Shown here: positions 24,323 through 36,600 of the stretch, piece after piece
Position numbering within the stretch: the stretch's first letter is position 1
Layout: each line of letters begins with the position of its first letter
Source: an uncultured Chloroflexota bacterium
GTDB lineage: Bacteria > Chloroflexota > Anaerolineae > Anaerolineales > Anaerolineaceae
DNA length: 64,000 nucleotides
Assembly (NCBI GenBank): GCA_902786265.1
Contig: CADACE010000009.1
Location: forward strand, 1-64,000
Direction of reading: 5' to 3'
Notes under the pieces: generated by a model
What the model saw: the letters and a program-made list of their open reading frames with translations, nothing else
Told to the model about the DNA's origin: nothing
The model's database searches: none
Program-made: the position numbers and the translations under genes

Positions 24323-26398
24323 ATGAAAATACGTATTATCAATGAGAACGATTGGGAAAAAGTATATGAATTTGACAAGTCTATTATCCGGATAGGCAGT
24401 CAGGTTTCCTGTGACATTCAGCTGCGGGATCAGAATATCCAGCCGCTTGAAATGCAAATCGTTCGCTCAGGTGATTCGGACATCAATTATATTGCGCGAT
24501 TCTTTGCCGATAATATTATGCTGACCCGCGGCGACCAGACGTTTCCGGTTACCCAGGTGACCGCCTATGACATTCTTGACGGGGATAAGATCCTCATAGG
24601 GAGTTACAGGCTGATCCTCAGCTTTGAGGACGAAAGGACACGTGTACGGACTTCCGCACATATGAGCGCGGAGCTCTTCCTTACCAAGCGGGAACTGGCT
24701 TTGGAATCGTCGATCAACGGGATGCTTTTGCTGAAAAATCTCGGAACTGAAAAGCCATGTCAGTTTCGTATGCGCATGACCGGTATTCCCAATGATTGTT
24801 TCCAGTCCGCTCCGCTGCCCCTTCTTTATCCGGGTTCGAGCAGTACCGTTGGTTTTATTATCTCCCATCTTCGTACCAAACCCGCTCCGGGTTTCCATAC
24901 GCTTTCCATTGTTGTCAGTGCACCGGATGATTATTTCGGTGAAACATTGGAATTTAATCAGGATATCTATGTACATGCGGTATTTGACAATACGTTTGTC
25001 CTTGAGGATGATTCTAAGGAACTGTCCGGATTTAATGCGGAGCAGGCAAAAGAGCTAAAGGATACTGAGCAGAAAACTCCTGCCGTTGGCATCCCGGATA
25101 CGCGACGGCTGAACGTGGACGCGGAAATGACTGCTGAGGAAAAACCTGTTGAAACTCCTGTCCGGATCATCGGTTCAAACGACGCCGGCAATGCTGAAAT
25201 TTTCCAGGATCAGGAAGAAGACGAAAAAGTAACAACTTATACCAGCTCGAGGAAAAAACCGCCCGTAGTTGTAGTTCACAACGACAGTACAGATGCGTTT
25301 ACAGATGATTCGGAAAATACCGAACCGGTTCCATCCGGTATAAATAATTCTTCTGCCGAGGTGGTGATCCCTCACCGTAAGATAGTTCTGGAAACCGATG
25401 AAGAGCAGGAAAAGCCTTCAAATCCTGATGATTCTGCCGTAACAGAAACAACTCCTGCCGCAGAGACAGTTCCTGCGGTGAAGAAGAAAAAACGCAAAAA
25501 AGCGGATCAATTTGTGCTGGAGGAAGATACGGTCATAGTTCCTTCAGAGGAAGATGATTCCGTCAGACAGGCAGAGGAAAAACGGGAAGCTCCGACGGAA
25601 CCGGAAAATAACGTTCCGGAAACGAATGAGTCTGTTCAGGTGAAGAAGCCGGTACGGCGCAAGCGGACGAACGCTCCTGTTGAAAAACCGGCTCCGGAGC
25701 CTGTTGAGTTGCAGGACAATGAGGTAAAATCAGAAAAACCGGAGGTTCTCGTTATAAAGGGGAAACCGGATGAGGATTTTGCACCTGAAACTGAAGCTGA
25801 TGGAGAAACATCTCAGGACGCAAATGCGGAACGGGTCGTCAGCGGGACGGAACAGACAGAAGAAAATCAGAGATCGGTAAATCTGCCGCTTGAGTTTGGA
25901 AAAGCATCCGGAGAAGCTGATGATCAGCATCCGCCGGTGATCCCGGAGCAGGAAATAAAGAGCGGGCAGGTGCAGAAAGACAATTCAGAGCCGGTTGAAG
26001 AAAAAATTATACCGAAGTCCGGCGATGCTGAAAAATTATTTGATAATGAAAAAACCGATATCAGCGCTGATGAAGACAGCGGCGTGAAAGAGGAAAAAGC
26101 GGGATCATCTGTTTCAGTTCAGGCCCGGAAAGGCGACGGCTTTGACTTACCATCGTCTGAAGATTCGGAACCGGAACCATCTGAACCTGTTGATAAAGTG
26201 AAACCGGCCAAAAAGAAATCCTCAAAACCGCAATTTGTGAGTTCCAAAGGATCAGGCGGCAATACGCAGGTTGCCGTTGTTTCCGGTGAGGGAAGTTTTG
26301 ATGATTCTGCCGGAGATCCTGCGGATGACCGTCAGGAACCTCAAAATGGATCCAGGCCTGAGGTAATCGTGATGAAGGGAGGTGGATTCGATGAATAA
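24323..26398 (+). CDS. FHA-like domain protein with long acidic disordered tail
   Basis: 691 residues, no signal peptide or TM segment. Residues 1-100 have the layout of an FHA domain (IIRIGSQVSCDIQLRD ... ILDGDKILIGSYRLIL), but the phosphothreonine contacts are missing: the usual GR is GS and the SxxH motif is replaced by QPLEMQ. Residues about 115-235 form a beta-rich Ig-like domain. From about 240 to the end the chain is highly charged (Glu/Asp/Lys/Pro) and probably disordered, with basic clusters KKKKRKKADQ and KKPVRRKRTN. The ATG at 24323 was chosen over one at 24263 because the longer form adds a non-FHA hydrophobic tail that overlaps the promoter. It overlaps the next gene by 8 nt (ATGAATAA), so the two are translationally coupled. 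Role inferred: cytoplasmic scaffold for the envelope complex encoded downstream. Confidence 0.75.
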   Translation: MKIRIINENDWEKVYEFDKSIIRIGSQVSCDIQLRDQNIQPLEMQIVRSGDSDINYIARFFADNIMLTRGDQTFPVTQVTAYDILDGDKILIGSYRLILSFEDERTRVRTSAHMSAELFLTKRELALESSINGMLLLKNLGTEKPCQFRMRMTGIPNDCFQSAPLPLLYPGSSSTVGFIISHLRTKPAPGFHTLSIVVSAPDDYFGETLEFNQDIYVHAVFDNTFVLEDDSKELSGFNAEQAKELKDTEQKTPAVGIPDTRRLNVDAEMTAEEKPVETPVRIIGSNDAGNAEIFQDQEEDEKVTTYTSSRKKPPVVVVHNDSTDAFTDDSENTEPVPSGINNSSAEVVIPHRKIVLETDEEQEKPSNPDDSAVTETTPAAETVPAVKKKKRKKADQFVLEEDTVIVPSEEDDSVRQAEEKREAPTEPENNVPETNESVQVKKPVRRKRTNAPVEKPAPEPVELQDNEVKSEKPEVLVIKGKPDEDFAPETEADGETSQDANAERVVSGTEQTEENQRSVNLPLEFGKASGEADDQHPPVIPEQEIKSGQVQKDNSEPVEEKIIPKSGDAEKLFDNEKTDISADEDSGVKEEKAGSSVSVQARKGDGFDLPSSEDSEPEPSEPVDKVKPAKKKSSKPQFVSSKGSGGNTQVAVVSGEGSFDDSAGDPADDRQEPQNGSRPEVIVMKGGGFDE

Positions 26399-27647
26399 CA
26401 TTCCCCAATATATTATCAATTGGCTGAAGGCATTTGATGAACCTGATATTCTGGCTATAATTTCCAGGTCGCTTATTTTTCTGGAAAAGAATGTATCCTG
26501 GTCTGATATTCTGAAAGCCAGTTCGGTTATCTTGTTATCATTATTGCTGGCAAATATCGTTTTTATATTAAATGAAAGATTATATGATTATTTCAGCAAT
26601 GCCAGAATAAAAACCCACCATCTGACGATAACCAATAATGGCAATACACCGTCAATTTATCTTCTCAGAACCCTTGACATGCCGAAAAACATAGTCCTTC
26701 GTTTCCGCATAGATCACCAGCCGATGATTTGGGTCACCTACGCTCCGAAAGAATCATTACAGCAGGATGAGCCTCAGTATGTCCGCGGATCCGATGCGGC
26801 TGAGGCAGGATCTTCAGGATCGCCCCATGACTCTTTGATCCCGGACCTGAACAACCCTTTAGACCCAAAGAAGAAACCGGATGCCGGTGCTGTCGTAGAG
26901 CAGACAACAAAAACTATTTCAAAGGTCGGCAAAACAGCCGGCTTTTGGGCGTCTTTACTGAGCAATATTGCCACATTGCTGCCGATAAAGATCGGCGGGC
27001 TGAGTGATGCGCAAAGTTCACTGAAAAATGTTCAGCAGCAAACCACAGAGCTTACAACGAATGTTAATACAAAAGTCAACACGGTCAATTCGCTCTCAAA
27101 CCAGGTGAAACAGATCCCCGGAGCTGATAAAGTATCTTCCATGGCTCAATCATCCGGTATGACGCCGGATAATTTAAAACAGCAGGCCGGGGACCTGGCA
27201 GGCAGCTTTACAAACCCGGCAAATTCGGGACAGGATGATAGCATAAAAATCATCGCGGGCGAAAAAGCCCGGGGATCTTATTTATCCGATGACTTTGTTT
27301 ATGATGAAACTGTCTGGGAAAAAAATATCGGTAAGGTCGATAAATCGAAAGGGAGTCTCAATTTCGCGCAGTCCAAGGTTTTGGAGCCGGGAGAATCCAT
27401 GAAGATAGACCTGGAAATAATGAATATTTCCGGTAATCCGGCAGCGGTTTCGCATATGTATAAAATTGAGATAAGACAGATAATGGTGTCCAGAATGAAT
27501 CTGACGGCACCGACTCAATATGTAAATGGAATTGTGATTTTTCGAAAAGTCAATATACTGCATCGTTTGCTGCCATCCATCATCAGCATGTTACTGGTGA
27601 TCATCGCGATCCAGATCGCAGCAATATACAGTTATTTGATTTTCTGA
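26391..27647 (+). CDS. Two-TM membrane protein of the FHA/giant-protein operon, unknown family
   Basis: 418 residues. A hydrophobic helix near residues 40-62 (ASSVILLSLLLANIVFIL) and another at the very C-terminus (about 388-415, LLPSIISMLLVIIAIQIAAI) bracket a soluble region. That region contains a beta-rich part (HHLTITNNGNTPSIYLLRTL), a Ser/Asp/Pro linker (about 130-170) and a Gln/Thr/Asn-rich helical stretch (SLKNVQQQTTELTTNVNTK), then a second beta part with EPGESMKIDLEIMNISG. A very good ribosome site (AAGGGAGGTGG) sits inside the end of the FHA gene. I do not recognise it. Coupling to both neighbours suggests a membrane platform joining the soluble FHA protein to the giant surface protein (inference). 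Confidence 0.65.
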   Translation: MNNIPQYIINWLKAFDEPDILAIISRSLIFLEKNVSWSDILKASSVILLSLLLANIVFILNERLYDYFSNARIKTHHLTITNNGNTPSIYLLRTLDMPKNIVLRFRIDHQPMIWVTYAPKESLQQDEPQYVRGSDAAEAGSSGSPHDSLIPDLNNPLDPKKKPDAGAVVEQTTKTISKVGKTAGFWASLLSNIATLLPIKIGGLSDAQSSLKNVQQQTTELTTNVNTKVNTVNSLSNQVKQIPGADKVSSMAQSSGMTPDNLKQQAGDLAGSFTNPANSGQDDSIKIIAGEKARGSYLSDDFVYDETVWEKNIGKVDKSKGSLNFAQSKVLEPGESMKIDLEIMNISGNPAAVSHMYKIEIRQIMVSRMNLTAPTQYVNGIVIFRKVNILHRLLPSIISMLLVIIAIQIAAIYSYLIF

Positions 27648-27666
27648 ATGACGGAGAATGTCAGCT

Positions 27667-30600
27667 ATGAACGGAGAAACTTTCAGCGGAGAATTTGCCT
27701 TTAGCCAGCCGGTAATCAACATTGGATCTGACGCGGGAAATGATATAGTTTTGATGGGCTCATCGGTCGGAACATTTCATGCGATGATGCATTATGATTC
27801 CAACCGCTGGTTTGTTGCTTCGCTGGATCCCGAAAAGAAGACATTTGTAAACGGACATTCGATCGATGCAAATGGTGCGTCGCTCCAGTCCGGTTCCGTC
27901 CTGACGATCGGTGATTACCGGATGACAGTAAGGCTTAACGGGATCAATACCGATATTATTGTCCAGTTTCAGGGTCAGTTGGGTTCAGAGGCGATCGCGG
28001 CGCATCAGGTGAATGCCGAAGCGAATATCCAGCTGGCGATCAACGGAACTCCTCCGACTGAGATCAATGCCGGCGGGTCTGTTGAATATGAACTGACGGT
28101 TACAAATGCCGGTCCGCTGGTGGCGAATATGCAGCTCCAGCTTCAGGGCGTTCCGACCGCATGGGTTCAGATCATCCCCCCTGTGATCAATTTAAATGAA
28201 GGCCGCAGAGGAAGTTTTGTTGTCCGGATCAGTCCTCCGCGTGATTCAAGCGCGGAAGCCGGTGTCTATAATATACATTTTGTCGCGACATCACCGAATT
28301 ATCCCAGGGAGACCGCAACCGCCGATACGACGCTGAATGTCCTTCCCTATACTGAATTCATGCTGAATGGCCCGATGCCGCGTGTATTAAAACTGTCCCG
28401 CAGGAAACCTTCTCAAATCGCGGATCTGGTGGTCATCAATAATTCCAACTCGACTTCAAACTTTATGGTGCAGACCTACGATGACGCGAATGAACTGCAA
28501 TTTACCTATGAACGCGGCGGGGCCGGAATGTATCAGAATCAGGAAATCGTTTCTGTACGTGCCGGTGATCATGTCCGGGTGCCGATTGCGGTAACTTCAA
28601 AAAAGATCCCGTTTGTCGCTTTTTCGAGCCATGTGCGTCATTATTCTGTCAACGTGACGCCTTCGGACCGTCCCGGCGAGAGTCAGTCCGTGATCGGTGA
28701 AGTCAATGTGCGTCCGTTCATAAGAACTTATGTCCTGCTGCTGATTGTTGCTCTTCTGCTTATCTTGGGCTTGTTTGTTTTTCAGCCATATATTCGACAG
28801 TTCGACGGGGCGGAAGGAAAACGTACCCAGGTCGTTCTTGCCGGCAGTTCCGCTCAAATCCGTTGGAGAGTTTCCATTTTGGCGTCAAAAGTGACACTGG
28901 ATGACGGCAGCGGACCTCAGGAAGTTTCCAAGAACGGCTCCATGTATGTTTCTCCTTCCAGTTCAACCACCTATGTACTCAGATCCGAAAATATCCTCAG
29001 CCGTTTTTTGGGTTTTGAACACACGAAATCATTACAGGTGCTCAGCATACCAAACCGTCCGAAAATCAACCTGTTCACGACAGATGCTGCGGAAGCCTTA
29101 TTCAATCAGAATGTTACCTTCTCGTGGGCGGTTGAACCGAACGCGGATAAAGCCACCATCATGATCAATAAACAGGCAGGGGAACTGCCCCCGGAACAAT
29201 ATTCTGCCTCCCAGCAGGAGACATTGACTTCAGATACACTGGCGGCAATAAAGGCTGAAAATTCATCCGGGTATGAAATGAAGAGCATTTTTGTCAGCGT
29301 CTCTCCGGATGTGATCGACCTGCTTCGTTACGCGGTCTGGGTTCGTCCGAACGGGATCGCTGTTCCCAATGATAATGATACCCGGAAGCAGACCCGCTGG
29401 GGCTCTTTGCAGTTCACGACGGATACTTCCGGTACGCTCAAGCCTGCTTCTTCAAATCCACAGCCGGCGGCACAATCGAACACACTGGAAATTCCCGACA
29501 ATTTCAACAACACAGCGGGCACGGTGCAGAGTTATAACCCGGAACAATTATCACTGAACGGCCAGGCCATCCAGCCGACGCCGTATTCATATACGCCTCC
29601 GGTGCAGGGGGCACCGTCCACCGAGCTCCTGGTCGGTCCCTCGGTCACACGCGAGAGGACAGACAGGAATCCGTCAGACAGCTCGGGTTTAGATATATCT
29701 TCTGTAATGCATCAGGATTCCGCTCCGGTAACCTCTCCGGAAGGCACCGGGAACGGTTTTGATCCTAATTTTACGATCAAGCTGATGGAAGTCATTGAAG
29801 ATCCGATGTCCGAATCCGGTTACCGGGTCATTGATTATTTCCCGGACTACCAGCTTCAGCCGGGTGAACAGATCCTGGTTGAATGGAATGTGAAGGGTGT
29901 CGCAAAAGTAAAAATTGACAACCTCTCTGACGATCTGAAAAACAGCGGTGCGGAGTATGCCAACCCTGAAAAAGCGGTGACGTATGTGCTGCATGCCCAG
30001 GTCGGGGACGTTGAGCAGGCTTATTCTCTCCCGGTTCGTGTAGCCGGCGATGCCGATAACGGAGAAGGCTCCGGGCTCAATTGCGAACTGAAAGCAAACG
30101 CCACGACATTAAAGGTCCCGGGTACCGTGATGCTCACCTGGAAGGGCGGCGGCAATGGCCGTGTCCAGCTCGTTTCTTCCGCGAAGGCTGAATCTGACAG
30201 CGCGGACGCTGAGAAAAAGAAAGAGGAAGAGGCTAAGGAAAAGGGCGAAAAGTATGAAAAGCCTACCCAGCCGCAGCCGCTTGAGGGCGGGGTGATCGCG
30301 GATTACCTGCAGCCTTCCGGTTTTATGCGCGTGAACGTGGATAAGCAGACGACCTTTATGCTGAACTGTTATGATTCGAGCAATAACGTGATCTGTACCA
30401 AGAGCGTCGAGGTGAAGTATGAAGGCGGGAATGATAAAGCGGACCTGAAGCTGGAGATCGTCAGCGTGACCGATTCAGAAGGTGTGGAGCGGCCGGTCTA
30501 TACGGTAGGGCAGACGGTGCAGTATACGGTCAGGGTATCGGGGTTTGATGCCAAAAAGGTACCAAGCGGGAATGTGACGATCTCCGACAGTGTTTCTTCC

Positions 30601-33600
30601 TGTTCGGTTACGCTTCCGACAGTGACCTGTTCGGTTCAGGCGAAAAAGACCGGCAAGCCGTTGACCCTTACCGCGGTATACTCCGGCGACGATAATTACA
30701 ATAAGGCGACTGCTTACGGCAGGGAAACTGTCATCGATAAGCTGACATCCACAACGGAAATTCAGGCGGCATTGAAGCCAGCTGCCGACAGGGTCAATAT
30801 GATCACGCAGCTGAAATATGACGCGGAAAATGAATATGGACTGGTTCCGTCCGGGACGATCACCTTCACTGCGGGCTCCGGTACCTGTGACCTGGATGTG
30901 CTCAAGGATACGCTGACCTGTGACGGGAAGGTCGTTGAGATGGATAATGATCCTTACTGGTTCAGGATCACCGATATGCTGCTTGCGGATGCTGCCGCTG
31001 ACAGGATCACCGCAGCCTATAAGGGCGATGATTATTTCTCACCTTCCACTTCGACAGCAACGCTGTTCCAGAAAATTTCGACGAATTTATCAGTTAAAGA
31101 TGATCCGATGCCTTATAAACGGGATAATACGCATGCGGACTTTACTACTGTTCTTGACTGGGATTGGGGCGATTGGCTTGATGAAGGACAATCGATTGAA
31201 GATTCAGATGATCTTGTTGCCAGTCTATTGAAAATTCAGGATGCAAATGGCGATGAGGAATCTAAATATGTAACTCCATCTGGAACACTTACATTTACTT
31301 CCCTTAATAAAGATGGAAGTGAACAAGGAAAATGTGTCGGGAATTTGGGTGAGAATTCTGAAGGTAAACGGATTATTAATCTAAAATGCGATGGAAATAT
31401 CTCAATAATAGATAATTCCAAAGCAAAAAAATCCAAAGAAGAATCGAATATAAATTATGAAATTGAACTAAAAAATTTATTGGTTGCTACAACTTCAGAT
31501 CGAATTAAAGTTGATTATAGTGGTGATGCTTTGTTCAACGCATCAACTTATACGAAAATATATGAAACGATTCCTACATCATTGACGATTGAATCTCCTG
31601 TAAAATATCCTGAAAACAAAATCAGATTGGATGTAAATCTGAAGGTTCGTAATGTTGAGGATGAAGATAAGGTGCCAGAAAGTAAAATTTTTACCGGGAC
31701 CATCACGTTCAGGACAGGTAATAAAGGTTCGAGCAGTACTCATGAATCAGATGATACGAGTGTCAGTTACACTGCAGAAGCATGTGTGTTCAATATTGAT
31801 TCAGAGAGTTTTGAAAATTGCTCTGGAAAATTTGTAAAAAAAGAAATTCTGAAGGAAAATGAAAATCATGAAAAGGATGTTAAGTATTACTTAGAGGACA
31901 TTGTATTTAATGGTGAAACAGGGGATACAATCACTGCTGAATATAGTGGAGATTCGTTTTTTGAGCCCTCAACAAGTCAATCAGTTCAATTCTCTGTGAT
32001 AGATAAAATATTCACCACATCGGTAATTAATACCGCATATAAGACAGATGAATCTCATGTGACTGTTATTTCTGAATTGACCTGGGATCCGGATGATAAT
32101 GAAAGTGTTCCTACCGGTACTGTCACTTATACTATCGGGAGTGGAACCTGTGTACTAACCTTTACTGAACCTGAAAATCCGAAACTAACCTGTGAAAAAG
32201 AAAATGTAAATATTGATCCAGTCAATAAGGAGGATTTAGCAAAGGGAAAAATCCAATTCACCATCGAAAAAATGCAGATCGCGGATAAAACCGCTGATCG
32301 AGTGACTGCTGCGTATAGCGGCGATTCGCTCTTTAATCCATCTACAAGTGAAGCATTTCTATTTAGGAAAGTCGGTACCGTAACTAAAATTATTGAAGCT
32401 TATAAGCCTTCCGCTTCAATAGCAAATATTGTTGCATCTCTGACCCGGAACGAGACTGATTGGGATGATGCAGGATGTAACAATGAGGGTGTGAGCTGCC
32501 CGGATATGACAGGCACGCTTACTTTTACTGTTATTAATCCTTATAATCAAGATTCTAAGGGAAAAACTGAAACCAAGTGTACTCTTGATATTGTAAAGAA
32601 AACAATGGATTGTACGGGAACGGTGAATGTTGAAGGTGATGAATATCACGTCTTAAATATGTTATTAGAGGATCAATTAGCGGATCGGGTAAAGATTGAT
32701 TATTCAGGAGATGCTTTTTATTATGCGTCAACTGCAGCAGAAACCCTTTTTAACCGTGTGCTGACTGAGACCGTCATCACGAATGCGGAAAAGAAAACGA
32801 TCAGAGACAAAAAATATACAGATTTTACGGTTGATTTAACCTGGATGGACAAACCATTAAATGATGCGACACCGACGGGTACGATTACCTTTACTGCGGG
32901 TAACTTTACCTGTGATCTGGATGTAGAGTCCGGTAAATTAGGATGTGAAGGAAAAGTTGCTCAATATGGAAGCAGGTTCGTGATCGAAGGGATGTCTTTG
33001 GGAGATGAGGATCCTGATTCTATTCAGGCGGAGTATTCCGGTGACAGTGCCTTCCATCCTTCAATTTCCGAGCCCTGGAAGTTTGGTACTATCGACACTG
33101 AGATCGAGATCACAAGAGCTTTTAAACCGGATGATACGCTGGCAAATCTGATTGCACTGCTGACCTGGGATGAAGCGGCTGCCGGTGGCAGGACGCCGAC
33201 CGGTACTATTACCTTTATCGCTTCCAACAGTATGGTGGATACTGTTACCTGTGTATATAACATGGATACTGCCCCGAAGGAATTCAGCTGCCGGGGGACA
33301 ATTACCGACAACGATTATGAATTTACCATTGAAAATATGCCGGTCGGGCAAATCTCGGCGGATCGTGTCCGGGCTATTTACAGTGGTGATGATAACTTTA
33401 ATCCTTCAACCAGCAAGATGGTTATGTTCAAGACTGTTGGGACCGCGATCAATATCAAAGATGCCAGTAAAACCGCGGATAATGTGGTCTCGATGACCAC
33501 CAATCTGACCTGGGATGAATTTGTTTCAGGCGGTATAAGACCTTCCGGTAGGATCATATATACTTCCGGTACAAGGACCTGTACACTGGATATTTCCGGC

Positions 33601-36600
33601 GAAAAATTTAAATTCATTGATTGCGATGGAAGTGCTGAATATACATATAGTGAAGCTGATAAAAAGCTTAGTATAACAATTGAGAAATTGCCCATGACCG
33701 GTGCCGGGAGCAGCATTAAAGCGGTATATTCCGGAAGCGGAGCATATCTAAAGTCAGAATCTCCGGAGGTCAATTTCGGCAAAATTGGGACGGAATTGGA
33801 GATTGACGATTCTAAAACCTATAAAACCGATACCTCCCATGTGAATGTCGAAGCCGATCTGAAATGGAAAAAAGAAGACGCCGGTGAGCAGAATCCTTCC
33901 GGCACCGTTACGTTCACTATCGGCAGTACGGCCTGCACACTGAATATCACGGCAAACACGCTGAGCGGTTGTGAAGCAGCGAAATTTAATGTCACCGGTC
34001 CGGAAGATGACCCGGAGGATCCCGCTTTCAGTAAATATCACCTGACGCTCGGGGACGTCCTCTTTGAAGGTACTGCCGACAGGGTAAAGGCTGAATACAG
34101 CGGTGACGCCGCGTTTAACCCGTCTTCTTCCACGTCTTTGTTCAAGACAGTGCCGACGGAAATCATAATCACCAATGATGATACGTACAAACCTTACCGC
34201 CCGAACGCCGGTTACGCGAACTTCAACACGATCCTGACCTGGGATGAAGAACAGGCTGCCGGCAGGACACCCGGCGGGACGATCACTTTCACACCTGTGA
34301 ATTCCACCGCCTGTGTCTATATAATCAGTACCGGGAAGATGGATTGTGAAGGAAAAGTGACCTATGTGACGGATCACTATGAGATCCGCAATCTGCTGAT
34401 GTCCAATTCGAATTCCGATCGTATCCAGGCTAAATACAGCGGTGACGGATTCTTTGAGGAATCTACCAGTACGACAGTCTTGTTTGACATGTCCGATACA
34501 GCGACAAAGATAATGAACGCTGCCAAATCACCGGAAAATGTGGTCGATATGAATGTTTCCGTGACCTCCACCAAATCTCATCCGGATGGCAGGCAGCCGG
34601 TCGGGACGATCGTGTTCACATCCGGTACGAAGACCTGTACACTGGATATATCCGGCAGTCCGGCAAGGTTTACGGATTGTGAAGGCACCGTTGTTTATAA
34701 CATTGACGGTAATTATTACGAGATTCACGGGCTGGTGATGGGAGCTTCAGCGGGAGAGAGCATCTTCGCGAAATATTCCGGGGACAGCTTCTTCAAAGAA
34801 TCCGTATCCCCGACGGTCGACTTCACGAAGGTCGATACGGAGCTTGAGATCACAAAAGCCTATAAACCGGGCAGTCAGAACCTTCTTGATTTAGTCGTTG
34901 CCCTGTCATGGGACAAAACCAAAGCGGAAAACAAGGCTCCCACCGGGACGATCCAGTTCACGATCGGCAGCGATACCTGTGTGCTGAGCAAGCTGGAAAC
35001 GGATGAACCGGGCTTCAACTGCAAGGGCGAGAATACAAAGATCACCCGTGAAAAATCGGAACCCGGGGACAGCGATACCTGGAGCTATACCTGGACAATC
35101 GCGAACATCCTGCTTACGAACAATACCGCGGACCGTGTCAAGGCGGAATATAAAGGCGATGCCATCTTTAATCCATCTTCAAGCGATACGGTCCTGTTTA
35201 AGACTGTCCCGACAGAAATCGCTGTCAGCAGCGCTTTCAAGACCGGGACAGATCATGCCGATATCGCCGCGGCTCTTTCCTGGGATAACGGTTTGGCGGA
35301 AGGCAGAGTCCCGAGCGGAACCATTAAGTTCACCGCGGGGAGCGGCAGCTGCACACTGGATATCGAAACAAAAGCGCTGAGCTGCGAACCCAAGACCGGA
35401 ACGGTAAGTGATGACCGGAAAACATACTCGGTCATCGGCATGCTGCTGGATGACAAAACCGCGGACCGTGTCTCGGTCGAATACAGTGGGGATGGTTTCT
35501 TTGAGCCTTCTGTCAGTTCAAAGGTTTTGTTCCGGACGATCCCGACTGACCTCATGATATCAAACGCCAAGCTGACTCCTCCGGGGTTCATCAGCCTGAC
35601 TGCGGATCTGAGCTGGATCGATACACCGCCTGTTGGGAAGACCCCGGGCGGAACGATCAAATTTACTTCGGGAACAGGAACCTGTACCCTGGATATCTCC
35701 GCTTCACCGGTCAAATTCACCGATTGCGACGGGAGGGTTGTAAGCACTGTCTCTGAGGATGGAAAGAAGCAGACCTATACCATCACCAATATGTTCTTTG
35801 GCGGAAAAGCGGGTACGGATGTCAAAGCGGAATATTCCGGCGACGGTCTGTTCCTTTCTTCAGCTTCCGATAAGCTTGCCTTCAATAAGCTGGATACCAC
35901 GCTGGTGATCTCTGATGCTTATAAACCGGAGGTCAGTCTGGCAAATTCGACAGTCACGCTGTCCTGGCTCGAAGAAGACGCGGGCGGGAATAAACCCTCC
36001 GGAACGGTAAAACTGACGATCGGCGGCAGCACCTGTACGCTGAACATGGCGGACGATTCATTCAGCTGCTCCGGTGAATCGACAAAGATCACCCGGTCAG
36101 AGGGTGAAACCGTGTCGGATGCCAAAACTTACGGATATATCCGCTGGGTATTCGAGAACGTCCTGCTTTCTGATGAAAAGGCTGACCGCATTAAGGCTGA
36201 ATACAGCGGAGATACCTTCTTTAATGATTCCTCCAGCGTAACAGTCCTGTTCAAAACCATTCCGACGGACCTCACGATTACAAACGGTGATAAAAAATCC
36301 TCCGGACTCATCGACCTGACGATGGATCTGAGCTGGACGGATACTCCGCCGGCGAATGTTCTCCCCGACGGAACGATCAAGCTGACGTCGGGCAGCAGCA
36401 CCTGTACGGTGAGTCTCAGCGGAGATACGGCACGCCTGACGGACTGCCAGGGGAATTCTCCGGTTGTTACTGTTTCCGCGGACAGGAAAAAGCTGACGAT
36501 CAGTATGACCGGCCTGAATATGGGGGAGAAAACCGGAGATGGCGTTAAGGCGGAATATTCCGGCAACAGCATATTCCTTGCTTCCGCCTCCGATTCGCTG

